Source: Deltaproteobacteria bacterium (GTDB taxonomy: Bacteria; Myxococcota_A; UBA796; SXON01). Taken from it: a DNA stretch of 32,071 nucleotides. Under the pieces are notes generated by a model that saw nothing but the letters and a program-made list of their open reading frames with translations, had not been told where the DNA came from and searched no databases. Below are positions 31,801 through 32,071 of the stretch, piece after piece. Made by a program: the position numbers and the translations under genes. Within the stretch, counting starts at the first letter, position 1; the number at the start of each line of letters is the position of its first letter. Where the stretch lies: assembly GCA_014191855.1 (NCBI GenBank), contig BJHF01000075.1, positions 1 through 32,071 on the forward strand, read 5' to 3'.

Positions 31801-32071
31801 CCACCGCGTACGCGCCACCCGCAAAGCCGGAAGCCCACGGCTACTACGAGCGCGCGGCGGCCGCCCCTGCGGATAAGGATGCCGACGGCGCCCCCGACGT
31901 GGAAGACCGGCATTCGAACCGGCGTGAGGAAGCCTCCTACTACTACGTCCCGGCGCCCCCCCCCGACGTCTTCGACCCCTCCGGGCTCCCCCCCCCCACC
32001 CCCCCCCTGCCAGCCGCCGCCCTCCCCCTCGCCCCCCCCCCCCCCCCCCCCCCCCGCTGGCGCGCCCCCCC
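28821..32071 (+). CDS. Long secreted multi-domain protein with TPR-like, Gly-rich and TonB-plug-like segments, 3'-truncated
   Basis: The frame is open from ATG 28821 to the window end (over 1080 residues), so no stop is seen. A signal peptide (MMSFPFLLGLLAGATRA-ES) precedes several beta-rich segments (about 20-480). Residues about 490-625 are helical and TPR-like (AVSAYKKNDWSTAQQWLDEAK; DYSFRAGDLDKAEAKYEEAL). A Gly/Ser-rich stretch (about 650-775) follows, then an acidic segment, a basic cluster (SKSSKKMDEAPRKKMK), a Pro-rich part and, around 924-950, TGTVVTKDYLERIPSGRSYQ, which resembles the plug start of TonB-dependent receptors. DKDADGAPDVED (about 1018) looks like a calcium-binding TSP3 unit. 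Function unknown. The last codons lie in poly-C of doubtful accuracy. Confidence 0.82.
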   Translation, partial: MMSFPFLLGLLAGATRAESPWGPIAAPAGWTATKAEWTLTIREGEPVGVKGEYTLVTPEPRGEIVRLAGPELLVTDVSGPVYADPRGLQLALNPDQRIVHQEFSGLYTPANDGRLSIGRLSATRTHVTVNAPDFDVTLEGAVEGWLTPGSTLTATWRPHVEGAKPMESLVVQGEAASVFRADGGSLLVESNVRWRVVRGSARRLTFDTNGLDEVEVSGPGVAKWRREGGQVIIDPKAPVSGLFAVTVRGRASLGKSERSVPTPEPTNVLRVDTYVTMARSDEGELIPVSMPTSVALGKLPGWAKNLGDGVPLVAWHGPQPVHVLPGGFETVQGPDTVVTQARFTLAAAREGHAALRMNLRVRNERRQYLHLRPAKGWAPVVVRVGNQPVSWLSDGQGGIYVPLEKSVETVKGLLSFPVDIEWLGTDQQVWDKRGEMALEVPSLDAPVQSATWEIHLPRGFRALHSPAEGTSRMIVTDVRNGEYADDSGVAEAERQRQEVVSSALQNAVSAYKKNDWSTAQQWLDEAKTVDEGNVDANSLQANLDIIEGRSSQNDLGSRRVKELAKAKTSGLQVNQKSVEDEADYSFRAGDLDKAEAKYEEALAVANELQKTEQLESVEQSEKISLASGKLAEIRQQKQQRAASSGSSSSFGNGAGRGSGGGKGGFGPSEGQASSADGSLAWGEAGGEVGGIEGGVIGGVLHGAAGASVAVGDATTIDFEGLDIDGEAPGAGGLGLMGTGEGGGGSGQDFGLGMVGTKGSGSGYGYGAGNASAGGAAGADSEDLKSLGYIDDVREDDARDAPAAKLQMAEAYEDEEEAYEEVTVARTSKSSKKMDEAPRKKMKIVAEKLEAKPEPPARVTAAPRPAASARPAAPPPPPPAPLFAAPKMGAYKEAPAADEYEAYPVESPAPEPMAEPQPVTTDSETVTTGTVVTKDYLERIPSGRSYQSAVGQAAGVVATTPPVFNPYAGQKGESYAPNGPLPGNVGAGRPVAPPTTAYAPPAKPEAHGYYERAAAAPADKDADGAPDVEDRHSNRREEASYYYVPAPPPDVFDPSGLPPPTPPLPAAALPLAPPPPPPPRWRAP
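31960..32071. other. Low-complexity poly-C contig end, probably unreliable sequence
   Basis: The last 110 bases are dominated by runs of C (including one of more than 20) with few other bases. Although Pro-rich coding is common in this genome, such long homopolymers are not seen elsewhere in the window. It most likely reflects a sequencing or assembly artefact at the contig edge, so the C-terminal residues of the last gene should not be trusted. Confidence 0.75.

Noticed and set aside
1..32071. tRNA, rRNA, CRISPR, insertion sequences, phage genes
   Set aside because: Looked for and not seen: no cloverleaf-like motifs, no regularly spaced direct repeats, no transposase or integrase motifs.

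Overview
This 32 kb window is high-GC DNA that reads like an entire metagenomic contig from a Gram-negative, Myxococcota-like (former deltaproteobacterial) organism. The first gene is cut at the left edge and the last at the right edge, where the sequence decays into poly-C. The assignment rests on several traits seen together. There are secreted beta-helix proteins with acidic MopE-like Asp/Asn repeats. At least three proteins end in a Cys-Gly motif, a hydrophobic helix and an Arg-rich tail (MYXO-CTERM-like). There is also a Hanks-type Ser/Thr kinase, an FHA protein beside a TadC homologue, and many envelope proteins. This is inference; no rRNA or other phylogenetic marker is present.

Layout. 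Positions 1-1101 hold the end of a GH13 alpha-amylase-family enzyme. Positions 1119-1801 hold a compact Phd/VapC toxin-antitoxin pair with a readable promoter and two copies of a palindromic operator. Positions 1882-4792 hold a secreted transglutaminase-like protein, a YkgJ-type cysteine-cluster protein coupled to it by overlapping stop and start, and a probable outer-membrane barrel protein. On the minus strand, 10862 down to 4774 is a tightly packed run: ribF, aroE, tadC, DUF192, an FHA-transmembrane protein, and a Pro/Ala-rich envelope protein. Positions 10897-14447 (plus) hold a lipoprotein, a beta-helix surface protein and a small barrel-like protein. On the minus strand, 19255 down to 14516 holds a Ser/Thr kinase, a 2H phosphoesterase, a YceI protein, a porin-like protein with a CxxCH haem-binding motif, and a second small CxxCH protein. 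Positions 19254-24810 (plus) hold a second beta-helix protein and a 1182-residue OmpA-family protein with nine alternating beta-sandwich modules. Positions 24850-32071 (plus) hold a membrane protein with a redoxin-like domain, an M16 peptidase pair (one with and one without the zinc motif, coupled), and a long secreted multi-domain protein that runs off the contig.

Most of the window concerns the cell envelope: secretion, outer-membrane barrels, surface proteins, peptidoglycan anchoring, periplasmic proteolysis and phospho-signalling. ribF and aroE are housekeeping genes within the minus-strand operon. The least explained parts are the YceI/CxxCH-porin/CxxCH operon, the alternating-module OmpA protein, the FHA protein built like a receptor, and the last gene, which carries a TonB-plug-like motif without the usual receptor context. 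No tRNA, rRNA, CRISPR array, insertion sequence or prophage was recognised. Every gap between genes is under about 100 bases, so there is no long non-coding stretch.
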